A stretch of 64,000 bases of DNA from Taenia hydatigena (lineage: Eukaryota > Platyhelminthes > Cestoda > Cyclophyllidea > Taeniidae): NCBI GenBank assembly GCA_036345935.2, contig JADWOT020000009.1, positions 9,319,381 through 9,383,380 of the forward strand. Direction: 5' to 3'. Made by a program: the position numbers and the translations under genes. Under the pieces are notes generated by a model that was not told the origin of the DNA, searched no databases, and was given only the letters and a program-made list of their open reading frames with translations. Within the stretch, counting starts at the first letter, position 1; every line of letters starts with the position of its first letter. Below are positions 51,646 to 64,000 of this stretch, in pieces.

Positions 51646-54600
51646 CGAGCTCCCTGTAATACCTACACGAGCAAGGCGCCTCTCTTGTGAACGGTTGCTG
51701 AGCAGGACACCCCCACCCAAACTACTTCTTGTCCCATTGTCACGGATGTGGGGGTGCCACGCTTCTCTTCTTTTACTTGAACTGGTTTCTTTGTGTTTGT
51801 TTGTTTGTTTGCTTGGTGCCATAATTGTGTGTGGGCGTGCTTACAGCCAATAGACGTGCCCGATTCTTTTCTGACTTAGACTTTTCCGGCTCTCTCTATC
51901 CTTTGATCCTTTGAAGTGAGTCGACTTTACTAACGGTTTTGTCAACTCACCTCTTACTAATAAATCAGTGTGAGGATTTTAAGTTGAAATGGGTGTCTTG
52001 AAGCAGTTGTATGTAAAGTACAATCTAGGGTGTTTGAGATGTGAAAGCATAACTTCATTATGTGACTTTTGGGCCGCCAAACAGTTGAGATTAAATGGAG
52101 GAACTCAGGCGTTAACATCATGGGTCTATCTGCCTACTTGCAAATGAAGATTTGGACTTAGCCCAGATAACTGCAGAAAAGGACAGGTGACGTATTGTTG
52201 CCCTGATGGTAGTCCTGACCCAGACGCCTTCGATCCAGACTACACAATTCTATCATGTTCCAGTATTTACCCTGTGAATTGAGCGGGTGTAATATACAAT
52301 ACAATGAAGGTGACGAGACTTGTGAAGCGGTCAGTGCGTGATGGTGCCGAGAAAGGAGTGGAGGACTGTAACCTGCTCTGTGATCGTTGATTCTATGCTG
52401 ACGTCTCCTTCAGATTTGACGCTATTCACGGACTGTCAGCGCAGTTGGGATAATAATGCAATACAAGTCAAGTCACAAGTTGTGATGATTCAAAACTATC
52501 ACCTACTGCAAATTGCAAAAAAATATTCTAACCTTACTGTGCAGTTAATGGTAAATGCGCTCGAAATGACCAGGACTTCAATGAAACCACTCCAAATACA
52601 CCGCATTTGCTTGGTTTTAGCATTGTAGAGGTAATCAGAAAGGAGTTAGCTTGCAGTATTCGATCTGTGTGCAGACAAATTGAAAAGAACGGTAATCACT
52701 TGGACGCCCAGCTTATCCACTTTGTTAATGTGGAATCACTCCCATCGAGATTAGACCATTTCCTTTTATACATTCGGTGAAACTAACGTGATTCCAGGTC
52801 ACTGAATTCGGCTGGCTTGAAGGGTGGTGAATGAACGGATTACGGAGACGCAAAATTTTTTGCAATATTGATAGGATAAGGAGATGAATGTCCGTTTTAC
52901 TAAGATGGGCACAACTTCCACCTCCTCCTTCCGTGTTTGAACTTTTACTGGGGGAAGGGGGAGGTCCTTTACTACGTGCACTTTGAATACTGGATTCGAT
53001 GGTTACTATGTCAGTGCCAGATATCATACCTCCAACATCGTCTGCGTGTCCTTTCCAATTGCCCTGTTTTATACGTCGGACAATTTTGATTTCGCCCTAG
53101 ACTGCTTCATTCCATCTGATACAACTTCAGGGCATCGTTATTTGCAGTAATCCACCTTCTGGTTAGTCCAACACTTAGACACCACCTCTTCTCACTCCAG
53201 TCTGATGTGACTAACTAGGCGTGTGTTGTCGTGATGATGACGGAATGGTAAAGATTGAAGTGATGGAAGAAGGCATCTGCTTTAGACGGGAGAATGGTGA
53301 TATTTCTAACAGGGGGGTTTGAAACGACGTAGGACCTTGGCAAGCACCTCAGCCTCGTGTTCTGTGGCAAGGTTTTGAACTACTCAAGTGAAAGCCACCG
53401 GCTTTGAACCATCTGGGATTGTTTTTTGAGAACTGTCTTCAGTACCTAATGAAGGTGTCAGTCAAGTGAGCACGCCAATATCGTTTCCACCTCTCCACCG
53501 GCTGGTTAGCTAGCAGTATAGTGAGAACAGAATTGTGAGGAGGAAGAGAACAAAACACTAGCCCAAAAAGTGTTTTAATTCCCTCCCTTTATTCAATGAT
53601 TCTGCTTTTAAAGTAGTAATGAGATTTGCGACAGCCTACACATTCCCTTCTCCCACCGAAGTTCCCAAATAGGACCACATTACTAACCCTTTTAAATATG
53701 GGTTAAAGTGGAAGGGGTTTTGTCGTTCCCCTATCCCACCGCATGGCGTACTTGCCCGCATCTTTTATTGAAATTTCCGCAAACACTCATTCAGATGTCC
53801 TCATTCAATACCAAATAGCCTAGAATACCGACAATAAAATAACACCAAGCCATAAATATAGTCATTTCGGTAATGAGCTGGCGCATAGTACCAGAGTCCT
53901 CTTACCACATGTTGCGTCTTGTGATTGAAATTTGACCCCACCTTATCGGTGAATCGTACACTCTAACATCTCTTGTCTGTACCTCCTGTACACCCAAAGT
54001 GGTAAGATTGAACCTCACCCCGATACATCAACAAATCTACTTCCTCAGGCGAACATGCTTCAAACGCATGTTCGGAGTCTTGAGTTAATGATGATTCCCA
54101 GTAGATAGTGAATGGAAATGTTTAAGTGGGGGTTTAGAGTGAGGGGACTATTTATTGTGCAACGGGTGGTAATAGCCTACTTGTCTAGCCTGGCCTCCAT
54201 TGATAAGGTGTTGGATATTGAGGTTAACTAATTTATATGCTGGATAGCCTTAGTTCATGTATCATTCCGTTCTCCGTTTTGGTAACATTCGACCCTTCCC
54301 TCACTGGCTTTTCCAAACTACGCACAGTTAGTCGTCTGACCTAAATGAAACGCACCAATGCAGATGTATAACTTCAAATCTTCCAATGAGTCGGAAGATT
54401 TCACACCACTAAAGCAGAATATGCAATACTGCCGTAGTACAGAAAGGCTAGTGGTCACATTCTCAAGCCAGATTAAGAGGCCGTCATTAAAATGCCCCTC
54501 CTTGATTGGTATGCATCCTTCCTCATTTTGATAGAGCCCCGATCTACTCAGATGATTCGTCAAATGCTGATCGAGAGGAGCAAAAGGCACGGCTTTGGCA

Positions 54601-57600
54601 TCCTGAAAGATGGCACGTTCCCACTTCAACTTCAACATCTCCAGTCACTTCTTTCCAATTTAGTCTGCAAACATCTTAGTTGGGTACTTTATTAGCAAGG
54701 AAAGTGGTCTGTTTACCAAGTGATTGTCTACTCTAACAAATAACCTATTTTGAAAATGAGCATTTATTTGTGCTTAGGTGAATGATCCTGAAACGATTGC
54801 ATCTTGATGGCTCACACGCATCATGGAAGAACACTTCCGTTTATCGGTTGATGGGAAAATTGACTGAGTCACCGACTTGATCGTTTGGTCTCCCCAGCTT
54901 GACGTATTCGATTAAACTGTGCCAAATAAGAAGACTTGTTTCACAGCTGCAGCCTTCGCGTTCAAATGGCTACATTCTGAGGTATCCGCTTGTTTCCAAC
55001 CGTGATTGAATGGATCGAATGAGGAGGGAGCACATTGCATGGCAATCAAATTATTACTTTGATGCCAATCAGCATTTGGTAATCGCCTTCACTCGTGAAT
55101 TATCCCACTAATTGCGGTTTTCGATAGCCTCTATCTCCCTTTTGAAAATGGAAGTATAAACCGTTTCATGTGTGATGTGGGTAGGGATCCCATGACTGCT
55201 CATCTCATCAGTCTCCTGCACTGACAAATCAACGTTTCTAAAGTGCTACATTTCATTCTCCATCACCTTGTAATCTTTCATTCCACAGCACTCACTTTTA
55301 TAACAACAGCTTAAAATGTTTTCACCTATGACCTGTTGCACTGCTCATTGTTTCAGCACTAACGAATGACCGTCCCCAATGACGATTTTGGCGGATGCCG
55401 CCTTCTCAACTATGAATCAGGGGCGCTAGCCGCTTTGTTGCAGGTATAATTAATGATATGTATACTAAATGTAGAGATCGTCGTGAGCAATTATACGACC
55501 TGTGTTTACATTTATGCGGCGTGGTTTAATCATGTCGCCTCTATCTGAATGTTAACAGTGTTGGTGGTCAATAAACATTTTTGTCCTTTGTTGCCAACTC
55601 AAGGCGCGCCATTTCCTGCGTGATTCGCATGATCGATCGCCTCCGATTGCTATATTTGCGATTGACGTGGTATCCGCAGCAGTATCAATCAATCGTCATT
55701 ACCATTTGTCACATCCCTTTCTGAATCTGGCAATTCGTCATGGGACACCTCTCAGTCGTTGTCGACAGCCAGCATTTGTTTGCCCATTGTAGTGTCTACT
55801 CTACCCGAAAATGTTAAACCCTTGTTACAAGATATGCAGTACACTGTGTGTATGTGGTCTGGTAGCCGTCTTTTACAAGTAAATGCCTATGTCTGGATGA
55901 CCAAATGAAAGTCAAAACGATTGTATTTTCCACTGCACCATGGCGAGATTCATTAGCACGACTCGGCAGAAGTGGAATTAATGTTCAAGACTATGGGTCT
56001 TATAACATGAACCAGCTTTTTGCAATGTGGTGCCGTCATTCATCTTCCTCGTACCTCCTCTAAGTGGTTAAGCACTGATTGTTCCTTCTTTCGTAGTTCT
56101 AGACCAATTTATCCACTCAAACTTTGCAAAGGAGGAAACTGGTCAACATCTCACATTTCATCATCAAATGTCGACCATCGTGGATAAGTGTACTAAGTTA
56201 AATTTGAGTCACCGAAATTTGAGAACCGTTGCGGTCTGCATTTTTGAATTCAGGCATAATGATGTGTTGAGTCATTGGAAACAAGCCACAATGGCAAGTG
56301 TGAAAATCCCAAAACGACTTAAGCACTCTTTTCTTGCATTAGCTCACAGCGCTTCGGCCAATGCGTTCAGTTCACTTCAATTAATCAAAAGCTTATCGTT
56401 GCACAAGAAATCTTTACCTCTTTAAATGTCTGCATCACGGAAGGTGAGAGACTCAGAGTAGTTTCCCATTGAAACATACGATGATTACTCGTCCTTTGCA
56501 GTGGTGTACTTGTGGCTCAGTGGGCATTTGCGCCCGTATTTACTGATGTCGGTTCGCTTGCGTTACATATGGTATGAATAGGATAGCAGACCACCTCTAG
56601 CTTCCTTCTTCCCCTTTTTTCCACAAGCTCGCCCCATTCTTGCGTCTGTAAGTCGGGTTCATCCCATTCCTTCCCACCTCTTCTCAAATTCCATTTGTCT
56701 GAATGTTGCACTGTCCATCGTGGAGGAGAGGACGGACGTTGATCAGCTCCCAGCCTATATTTAGGTTGAAAAGTACGCATCTGCAGACATAACTACACTT
56801 GCATTGACGTCACGTCAAGAAGCATTTGTGGTCACACCCGGAGTGACATTATCTGGGCGTAGTTGTCCATGCCCAAATCCACATCTCCACACGTCTGGTG
56901 TCACTGCTTGTGTATCGGAGGCCGTGTCAATCTGTCGCTACTTAGCAGCAAAGCAACCATGTTGACAGCGTTGGGGTGAGAATGTGTGAGGGTGTTTAGG
57001 GACCACAGCTTTGTTTGGAGTGCACGATTTGAGCCACGGAGGCACAACATAACCATAAATGCTGTCAGAGAAATCACTTGCTCTCAAGTAGGAAGTGCAA
57101 ACTTGTGCTCCAGTCTCCACCTTGTCGCAGCGTGTACACTAGGTCTGTGGCACTGTAAAAGCCGTCTTCATCATCGTTTGTACTTCCGTGGGATCGTAGG
57201 ATGTGATTCGTGTTGGCACTGCTACAGCATCTGCGCTCATTAAGCTGTTGCAGGCAGAACGTCGTCAAGTGTAAAGAGAGGAGCTTTGACTTCTACTTCA
57301 TCTGGCTTATTTGCACTGCTCTCAAGTTGTAATAGCCCTCGTCTGGCGTCGTTCAACTGACATTGAAGCCTGCTTCTGCTATCTGTTTCCATGGTAAGGT
57401 CGTTTAAGCTTTTGTCAGAAGCATAGTAACCAAGGCATCAACGCTTCCCATTACATCGCATCATGCGTCCTAGCTTGTAGTGATAAATGAGTACTAATTC
57501 GTTTACTGCGATGTTTATTCAAAGGTGTCTGCGTTTATGTGATTGCATTCGTGATAGGAATGATGCATAGGGATGGTTAGCTTTCAGACTACTGTTTATG

Positions 57601-58126
57601 AAATCCACTGTCAATTCCTCCATCAGGTCTGCTTTGCCTATTCTTTATTCTATGTGACTTGGTGGCCTCATGCGAACGTGTGGAATGTGCATTGGTTAAA
57701 CCTGCCTTTTATCTTGTTGCTTTTGTTGCTATTCAGTGGGATTTTGAAATGTGAATCAACTATGGTAGTGCAGCATCAGAAGCGCTTCCTAAAATGCAAG
57801 AATTTTAGATTGGTAACAGCAAACTGTTGGTAGTGTTTAGCATTACTTTAAATGTATTTCGTCGTTGGCTGGTGGATGCGGACACGATCCAACGTAAGCT
57901 GTTCCTTCAATGTCGTGGTCATTTTCGCATGAAACATGGAGCCGTCATCAGTTAGGTCACAACACACTGCTTGATTCTCGAACAAAAGGATCCACTTTTG
58001 GTTAGAGCGCAAAATGTGTGGAACGCATTGGCGTGTGGGGATGAGCTAATTCCACTTTACGTGGGTGTTTACTCGTGCGCGATGGAAATCATCGCCAGAG
58101 GTCAGACATTGTCAACTGGTTGGCTG

Positions 58127-58672
58127 CTAAGGTATGCGTGCTCCTCTTGCCTGATGAACAAGACTCTCACCCGTTCTGTGCTTTGTGTTCGCCCGTGTTT
58201 GCTCATCTCTCACATTTCCGCCCTCGATTACCGTCAAACCGTCACATTGTCCTTGTTGTTTTTGATAGGGGAGGTCGTACTTTTGGGTGGATATTTGGTG
58301 TGTGTGTGCTGTGCCTGTATTTAGATGCACAAATACACGCCGCAGTCTGTGAGAAATTAGAAAAGTGTTTATGCACCCATGTTGAAGAAAATCACACAGC
58401 ACTGAGGAAAGCTGTTGTGGCTCTCTTTTGGTAAAATGTCCAAAATTTGCTCTCTCTTTCAAAGTGGTCGTGCTCCAACGTATCCTGCCTTTCTCGCCCG
58501 ACAAAGGGAAAATTATTGTGCAACTCGATCTAAGTCCGCACCACACTGCTGACATGACACTCGACCTTCTCCTTCTTTTGCCTCCAGCGAAATAATTTGC
58601 TTTATTGCAGGCATTTGCGGTAAACTGCATCGATTTGCCAAGAATTGTGACATTTGGCAGATTCCTCTGCAA
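58127..58672 (-). other. 181-codon minus-strand frame, longest in the window
   Basis: It lies antisense to block O and the Z lead-in of U6. It has many Arg, Lys and Cys residues (for example GGKRRRRSSVMSAVWCG) but no recognised domain, signal or membrane segment. The corresponding region of U2 and U5 has no long frame on this strand. With its length near the chance limit for 64 kb in six frames, I treat it as fortuitous. Confidence 0.12.
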
Positions 58673-59485
58673 AACGGTAAATTATCAGTCACCTGCATCC
58701 GATATAAAATTTAGTTTACTGTCGGGAATTTGAACAATGACGAGACAAATTTCCACTCATGTCTGGTTTTTTATCCGACCCTTATTATTAACTCAGATGC
58801 ACTGTCCTTCTTGACGTGCTCTCTTAACGCATTCCCGCCATTATAAGGATGCGTCACTTCATGTGAAGGCACATTTTGCCAGGCAGAGGTGCCGTCACTT
58901 ATTACGCCAGAGGGATCGCATTGCAACTTATTCAATTCCAAATCCTTTTACTGCTTCTCAAAGCTTAAAAGGCTGATTCGGTGGCGACTCCTGCTACTAC
59001 TAAAATAGTGACACTAAGTACTATTCGTGAGTGTGGTGGTGTCTGCCTTCGTTTGGCTGCTTAGCTGTCTCATCTCGCTCCTAACTTCCCCCTTTCAAAT
59101 GAAGAAACTCCATTCACACACCTTGCAGAACCTTGTCTTCCAAAGCGTTCGCTCCTACGCACCTACGAACGTGTGTTTGCGAGTGGAATTTCTCCCTCTA
59201 CTCTGTCGAGGGGCAAATGATCTGATAAGTGTGCAGATGGTGACGCATTGACACTTTAGCAGCACTTCAATTTACCATCCCCTGGGCAACAACTTTCTTC
59301 ACCGATCGTGCAATGAATGCATTGCATCTCCTCTTTCCACATGTTTATTCCAACTTTGATATACGCTGACACTCCAGAACACGCAATGCCACACCCTTCA
59401 ACTTTCGTTCGTGAGAATCCTCGTCGCTGTCCTTCCCCTTCTTCTCCTTCTTCGTCCTCTCATCTCTTTTTCCTTCCTTGTGCCG

Positions 59486-62400
59486 GGTTAAGGTGTCTTA
59501 ATGCCCTCCACCTCCTTCTACCATACGCAATTTATTAATCGAAGAGTATGCTATCGGAGACGAGCGACCTACTTCTTGGTGTACAAAAGCCTTTTCTGCT
59601 AAGTTTTCGAATGTGCACAAGTAAAATGTCATCAGTGGTAACCTGTGTAGAGTACCTTCTTCTCCTCATCGGACCCATTTCCGTGCCTAACCTGGTCGAA
59701 GAGGTAAGAGCTTTCGAATGTAGCTTTGGTCCACGAAATCTCAGTGTCACACAGCAATCGTTTGAGATCAGATGCGTACCTGTGTGTGTGCATGTGTGTG
59801 CAGGTTTCGGTACAAGTGCCTCTCAAAGCAATGAACTGATGTGTCAGACCCTCTTAAACACAATTACGTGAGGTGAAACGGTGGGTGAATGCGTGTTCTT
59901 GACTCATTCTGCAGCTTTCCTTACACCGAGGTCAAAATGCGCATTGCATTCCTCACACTCTTGTGCTCTCATGGTTAAATGTAAAACGCATCGAAACGGT
60001 CAATCACGTCTGATTTTGAAATGCAGCACTGGAATGCAGTTGAGGATTTGACCTGTCAACAGGAACATGGGTCTGCTCACCTGGCGCGTGTGCAGTCATC
60101 CACTCTCCTCTCACAATCGTAGGGTCACGAGTGGGACGCACTACTTATCGCCTCATCCCATATTCACAGTCCCTCATTTATTAATGATTGTCTGCACACT
60201 TGGTTGAGAGTCGCTAGGAGCCAAGTGTTCCATGTAGATGAACATGGAAATGGTCATCTTAGCAAGCATTCCATTCTCGGCTTTGCTCTTTTATCAAGAA
60301 CAGCCCGACAGTTGATATTTTCGCCATCCAGGGCAGTTTTGTCCCAAGACTAGTGCAGCCGCCGTTTTTTTTACGCATTAAGCGGTACCCACAATGTATC
60401 CTCTCTGGGTCTGCCTGTTTTCTCCCCAACTGACCAAAATAGTTCTGGCTATTCGTTCGTTCCACCTATCTTGGCGTTCGCTCCTTACATAGATGTGTTT
60501 ACACTCTGTATAATTAATGAGGAGTTCGGACAGGTGAAGCTCATTGCTACATAGCACGGCTAGGCTTCCTTCTTCCCATCCATTGATCTGTGATTCACTT
60601 TCTGCCTCCTTTCGAATCTGTAGGTGCAAGTGCAATTTTCGATACCATTTATACAGCTGACGTTCATTACTTTACGAGCGACTGGATTAGTACTGCCACA
60701 TCGAGTGGTTAAGTGTTCCTCTATGAGTCTAATTGGGCCTGAGATCGCGGAAGAAGTTCAATTGACGTCCCTTTGCAACTTTGCTTGTGATTATAAATTT
60801 CATTTCCTTTCATTTCATTTCCTCCACTAAGAGTATACCATTGCTTAGTTTGCGTTTGCGGAAACTGAAGCGATTCAGGACGACCAATTTCAACCGGCTT
60901 AAGAGTTAGTGAGCCACCATCCAAAGTTGATTTTCCATGCTTGACTGAAAAGAAATTTTAGGGACTAAGAAATAGATTATAAGTTGACATTATTAGGCAC
61001 GAAAATTAGTTTTGGACTACCGATGGAAGGCGAAGATAAATGCCTTTTTTAATGAGCGAAGCATGAGTCCCACCCCTTCCCTCTGGACTAGAAATCTTAC
61101 CGCTAATGGGAATTATCCAAATCCAACAAGGTCGTTCATTATGCTCACCTTGAATGGTGGAATCGATGCTATGCAAGTGCCAGATATCATGGCTTTTCTT
61201 ACGCATTGGACTATTTAGGGTTTACCTTAAATTGTACATTCCAGCTGGTAAAAATGTGGTGGTGAGTGTTAGCGAATCACCTAGTAACCACCATTGCTCA
61301 TCCAAGTCTGACGTAGATTATCAGGATTGAATCATCGTGGTGACGGAATTGTAAAGCTTAAAGCAATGGAAAAGGGTGTTTGCTGTGGAGGGTAGAATCG
61401 ATGACGACTTCTAACAGAAGTATGTAAAACGACGTTGGACCTCGGCAACCCTCTCCGCCCCGTATTCTGTGCGAATGCCTTCAAATACTAACACCAGATA
61501 TGCAGGCTTTAAACCATCTGGAATTGTTTTTTTCCTGAAATACCTTCGATACCTGAGTGAAGGTGTCAGTCGAGTAGACACGCCATACCGCCCTCACCCA
61601 TCTAACAGCTGGTTGGTCAGCAATGCAGTGCGAAACAAATTAGCAAGGAGGAATAAAACGAAGCCTTATCCCAAGAAAGTCTTTTATTTTACGTGCTTCA
61701 TTAAAAGAATCTGCCTTTAGAGCAGCGATACATTTCGTCACGACCAGCGCATTCTCCTTCTCCAAATTAAAGTGTCCAAATAGGCCAAAGCACCAGTATC
61801 AGCACCGGTTAATCCACTACATGGAGAGCTCTATTCACTTCCTGGAGTCTAATTTTCTGCAAACGCTCATTGATAGTTTCTCATGCTTATTACCACATGT
61901 CGTGACTTTGTAGTTGAAAGTTGACCCCGCATTATTAGTGAATCGCCCACTCTAACACTCATGACAGTACCTCCTGTACGCCAAAGCTCCATCAAGCGCA
62001 CATTCGATGCCTTGATTTAGTGATTCCCAGTAGACAGTAAATGAATGAGTTTAATCAGAGGTAAGAAAGGATGGAAATATTTGTTATCTAATAGACGGTA
62101 ATAACATACTTGTTCAGCATGGTACTTTGTCATCAAGATGTTGCACGGTCAGGTTAAGTATTTAGTATTTTGGATGGCTTCGGTTCCCCTTCATTCTATT
62201 CTTGATTTTGAAACAAATCTCTCTTATTTTAGCTGGCGTTTCCAAACTTCACATAACTAATTTGCTCGACTCAAATGAAACGCGCCAATGTAGATGCAGC
62301 CACCCGAGTCTGCCTAATTAGTATTGCCTGAGGGAAATAGCGAGAAGGTAATCCACCTGAAAGGGCTGACGATTGGTAGTCAAATGATTGGTTTAATGTT

Positions 62401-64000
62401 AGCATGCTAATCAGCCCTTAGTAATCGCCATCACCCACGAAATATTCGGACAGCGTTTATCGCCCTTATGAAACATTTCACCCGGGATGTAGGTCAAAAT
62501 TCCACATGTGCTTATCTCATCACTCTCTCCATCCATCCATCTTCACTCTCCATCCTCCATCACCTTGGATTCGACCGTTTCACAGCATTATCCCTCCATA
62601 TTAACATCCAAAATTTTGTTATCTACGACCTGGTACTTGCCTCATTGTTTAAATACCAAGAAATGAGGCGTCAGAAGCAGTCGTCACTGCACTGCCGCCT
62701 CCAGAATAAACACTGTTGACTCTATACCGCCTTCATCTGGCGCCACTTCTCTGTGAGACTCCTTCGGACTCATCCACCATTTACCTTGTAGATAGATGAG
62801 ATGGGAGTCAAATCTACTCTCATAAACTTTCGGTGGAGTTGAAGACGATGTCGCAGCCTTAGCCTTCCATGAACATGCGCACAGTCTCCACCTTGTCGTC
62901 GTGACCTTCGGTAAGCATTTGAATTGTCACTTAGGCAGAGAGGTTATGGGAACGGAAAAAAGAAATAATTGTACTAAGCTTTGAGACATGTTGTGCTCGA
63001 TTTGTTTATTGGCCTACTAAGTACCTAGAACCTCGTGCTCATCTGCGTTACAGAACGCTTTCCAGGATCTGCACCTTGACTCTTGATCGACTCACTTCAC
63101 AGCGCCCACTTTTAAATCACCACATAAGCATTTATTTTTCACACATGACCTGGTACTTTGCTCTTTGTTTCAACACCAACACATGATCGTCTTCAATGAC
63201 CAACTTGATAAATGCTACACTCTCTACCCCATTGGTATAATTAAAGATTCGGACACTCTGACAGTGATCGTCTTGTGCCAGCATTTCGATGGATGCAATC
63301 AGACGGCCAAATGCAGCCCTCCAACCCTGTGTTTGTGTTTATACAATGTGGTTTCGTCATGCCGCCTGTCATTCGATATTAACGGTGTTGTTCTTCGGTA
63401 AACACTTTCATCCTACATTCATGCACGAAGGCGCCCCAATCACTGCGTGGTTCTCATATTTGTAAATCATGTGATGAGGTGGACCTTGGCATGAGCGTGT
63501 TTATAGCGATCAGTGGATTGTCCACACTACTTCCCGTCTGCAGCATTGCCAACCAAATGTCATTACCGTTTGTCACACTCCATTATGAATGGAGCAAGTT
63601 GCCGCAGCACTGCTTTGTGATCGTTGTTGACGGTCAGTATTTGTTTGGTCCATTACAGTGCCTGCTCTGTCTCCAAAATGTTGAACTCTTGTTCCATGAA
63701 GTGCCAAACACTGTGTGCGTGTGGGTTAGTAGCCGTCTTCCACAAGTTGGTTACTGTGTCATGGATAGTGTCACTTAGTCTGGGTGAACAAATGAAAGTC
63801 GAATCGAGTGCATTTTCCGCTACACGATGATGGAATGCATTAACACGATTCGGCAGGAGTTGAATCCAAGCCTCGAGACTATGGTTCTCTTAACACAGGC
63901 CGGTTTTAGTAATGCATTGCTGTCATCCAGCTTCCTCGTGCCCTTCCTAGGTGCTTAAGTGCTAACTGTTCCTTCTTTTGTAGTTCGAGACCGAGTTGTC
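59486..64000 (+). repeat. Macrosatellite unit U7 (forward, runs off the right edge)
   Basis: Blocks: P (59486-59660), Q (59660-60010), R (60020-60240), A (60245-60400), B (60400-60720), pre-C (60720-60830), end of F (60900-60960), G (60990-61340), I (61350-61680), J (61680-61990), K (61990-62200), H (62200-62480), L (62640-63420) and M (63480-64000). R jumps straight to A, as in U5, and C to most of F is deleted. Its A-B sequence is closer to U5 (near 85% by eye) than to the neighbouring U6. No intact gene is recognised. Confidence 0.75.
59548..59871 (+). other. 107-codon frame over P-Q in U7, partner of 6148-6561
   Basis: It contains PISVPNLVEEVRAFEC, in the same frame as PISVPDLVEELGAFKC in U2. 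After this segment the two diverge in sequence but both stay open for about 40 more codons. Possible relic exon; no domain recognised. Confidence 0.22.

Larger units (their letters stand above)
48247..59485 (+). repeat. Macrosatellite unit U6 (forward, most complete, 11.24 kb)
   Basis: Blocks: P (48247-48420), Q (48420-48800), R (48800-49050), T (49050-49360), U and V (49480-49960), W (49980-50340), A (50380-50690), B (50690-51260), C (51290-51560), D (51640-51960), E (51960-52400), F (52400-52780), G (52850-53240), I (53240-53590), J (53590-54010), K (54010-54240), H (54280-55140), L (55350-55600), M (55680-56110), N (56110-57420), O (57530-58340) and Z with lead-in (58430-59485). S and X are missing. 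The Q anchor ACACCGAGGTCAAAATGCGC at 48726 recurs at 59923, giving a period of 11197 bp. No intact gene is recognised. Confidence 0.8.

Noticed and set aside
58127..58672. 181-codon minus-strand frame as a real gene
   Set aside because: No conserved counterpart in U2 or U5 at the same block, no recognised domain, and the length is within chance for six frames over 64 kb.
1..64000. Bacterial or phage gene cluster, CRISPR array, rRNA or tRNA
   Set aside because: No dense long frames, no regularly spaced short repeats with unique spacers, and no recognisable tRNA or rRNA cores.

Overview
The window is eukaryotic nuclear DNA with no convincing intact gene. No open frame exceeds about 180 codons, and there are no operons, ribosome binding sites, rRNA or tRNA. 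CpG is not obviously depleted, GC looks like the mid-40s percent by eye, and triplet, GT and pyrimidine tracts with splice-like sites are scattered through it. This fits an invertebrate or other lightly methylated eukaryote. A parasitic flatworm is a guess I cannot confirm from the sequence.

Almost all 64 kb is built from diverged copies of one giant repeat (macrosatellite) of about 11.2-11.5 kb when complete. I label its blocks in order P-Q-R-S-T-X-U-V-W-A-B-C-D-E-F-G-I-J-K-H-L-M-N-O-Z, with the unit origin placed at a GACTTGAGGTGTTTC-like site in block P. Seven copies or part-copies are visible: U1 (1-6043, forward, origin off the left edge), U2 (6044-11601, forward, only 5.6 kb), U3 (11602-21956, forward, cut), U4 (22010-23972, reverse, partial), U3' and U2' (23973-40852, reverse), U5 (40853-48246, forward, 5' deleted), U6 (48247-59485, forward, most complete) and U7 (59486-64000, forward, runs off the right edge). 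Different copies look roughly 70-85% alike by eye, and each has its own deletions and insertions.

On top of the tandem array sits a very recent rearrangement. Positions 6226-21956 and 25117-40852 are the two arms of a 15.7 kb inverted repeat, about 98-99% identical by eye, around an asymmetric 3.16 kb spacer. The spacer continues the reverse-strand array (end of U3', then start of U4). It is joined to the left arm by a 53 bp linker of no recognised origin. A second near-identical inverted match pairs 1-434 with 22010-22443. This suggests that the sequence before the window starts is the sister of U4, and that U1-U2-U3 form a higher-order repeat with a period of about 24.6 kb. On the right, U5 and U7 share a private deletion junction 19.3 kb apart, which suggests a two-unit higher-order period there.

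The best trace of former coding function is block X, an exon-like segment with the same reading frame, Ala and Asp triplet tracts and a phase-0 GTGAGT donor in more than one copy. Conserved pyrimidine-tract/TAG acceptor-like sites in blocks M and A point the same way. I read the array as a macrosatellite derived from, or carrying, dead intron-containing gene pieces. No function is assigned. Identities are estimates by eye, not computed alignments.
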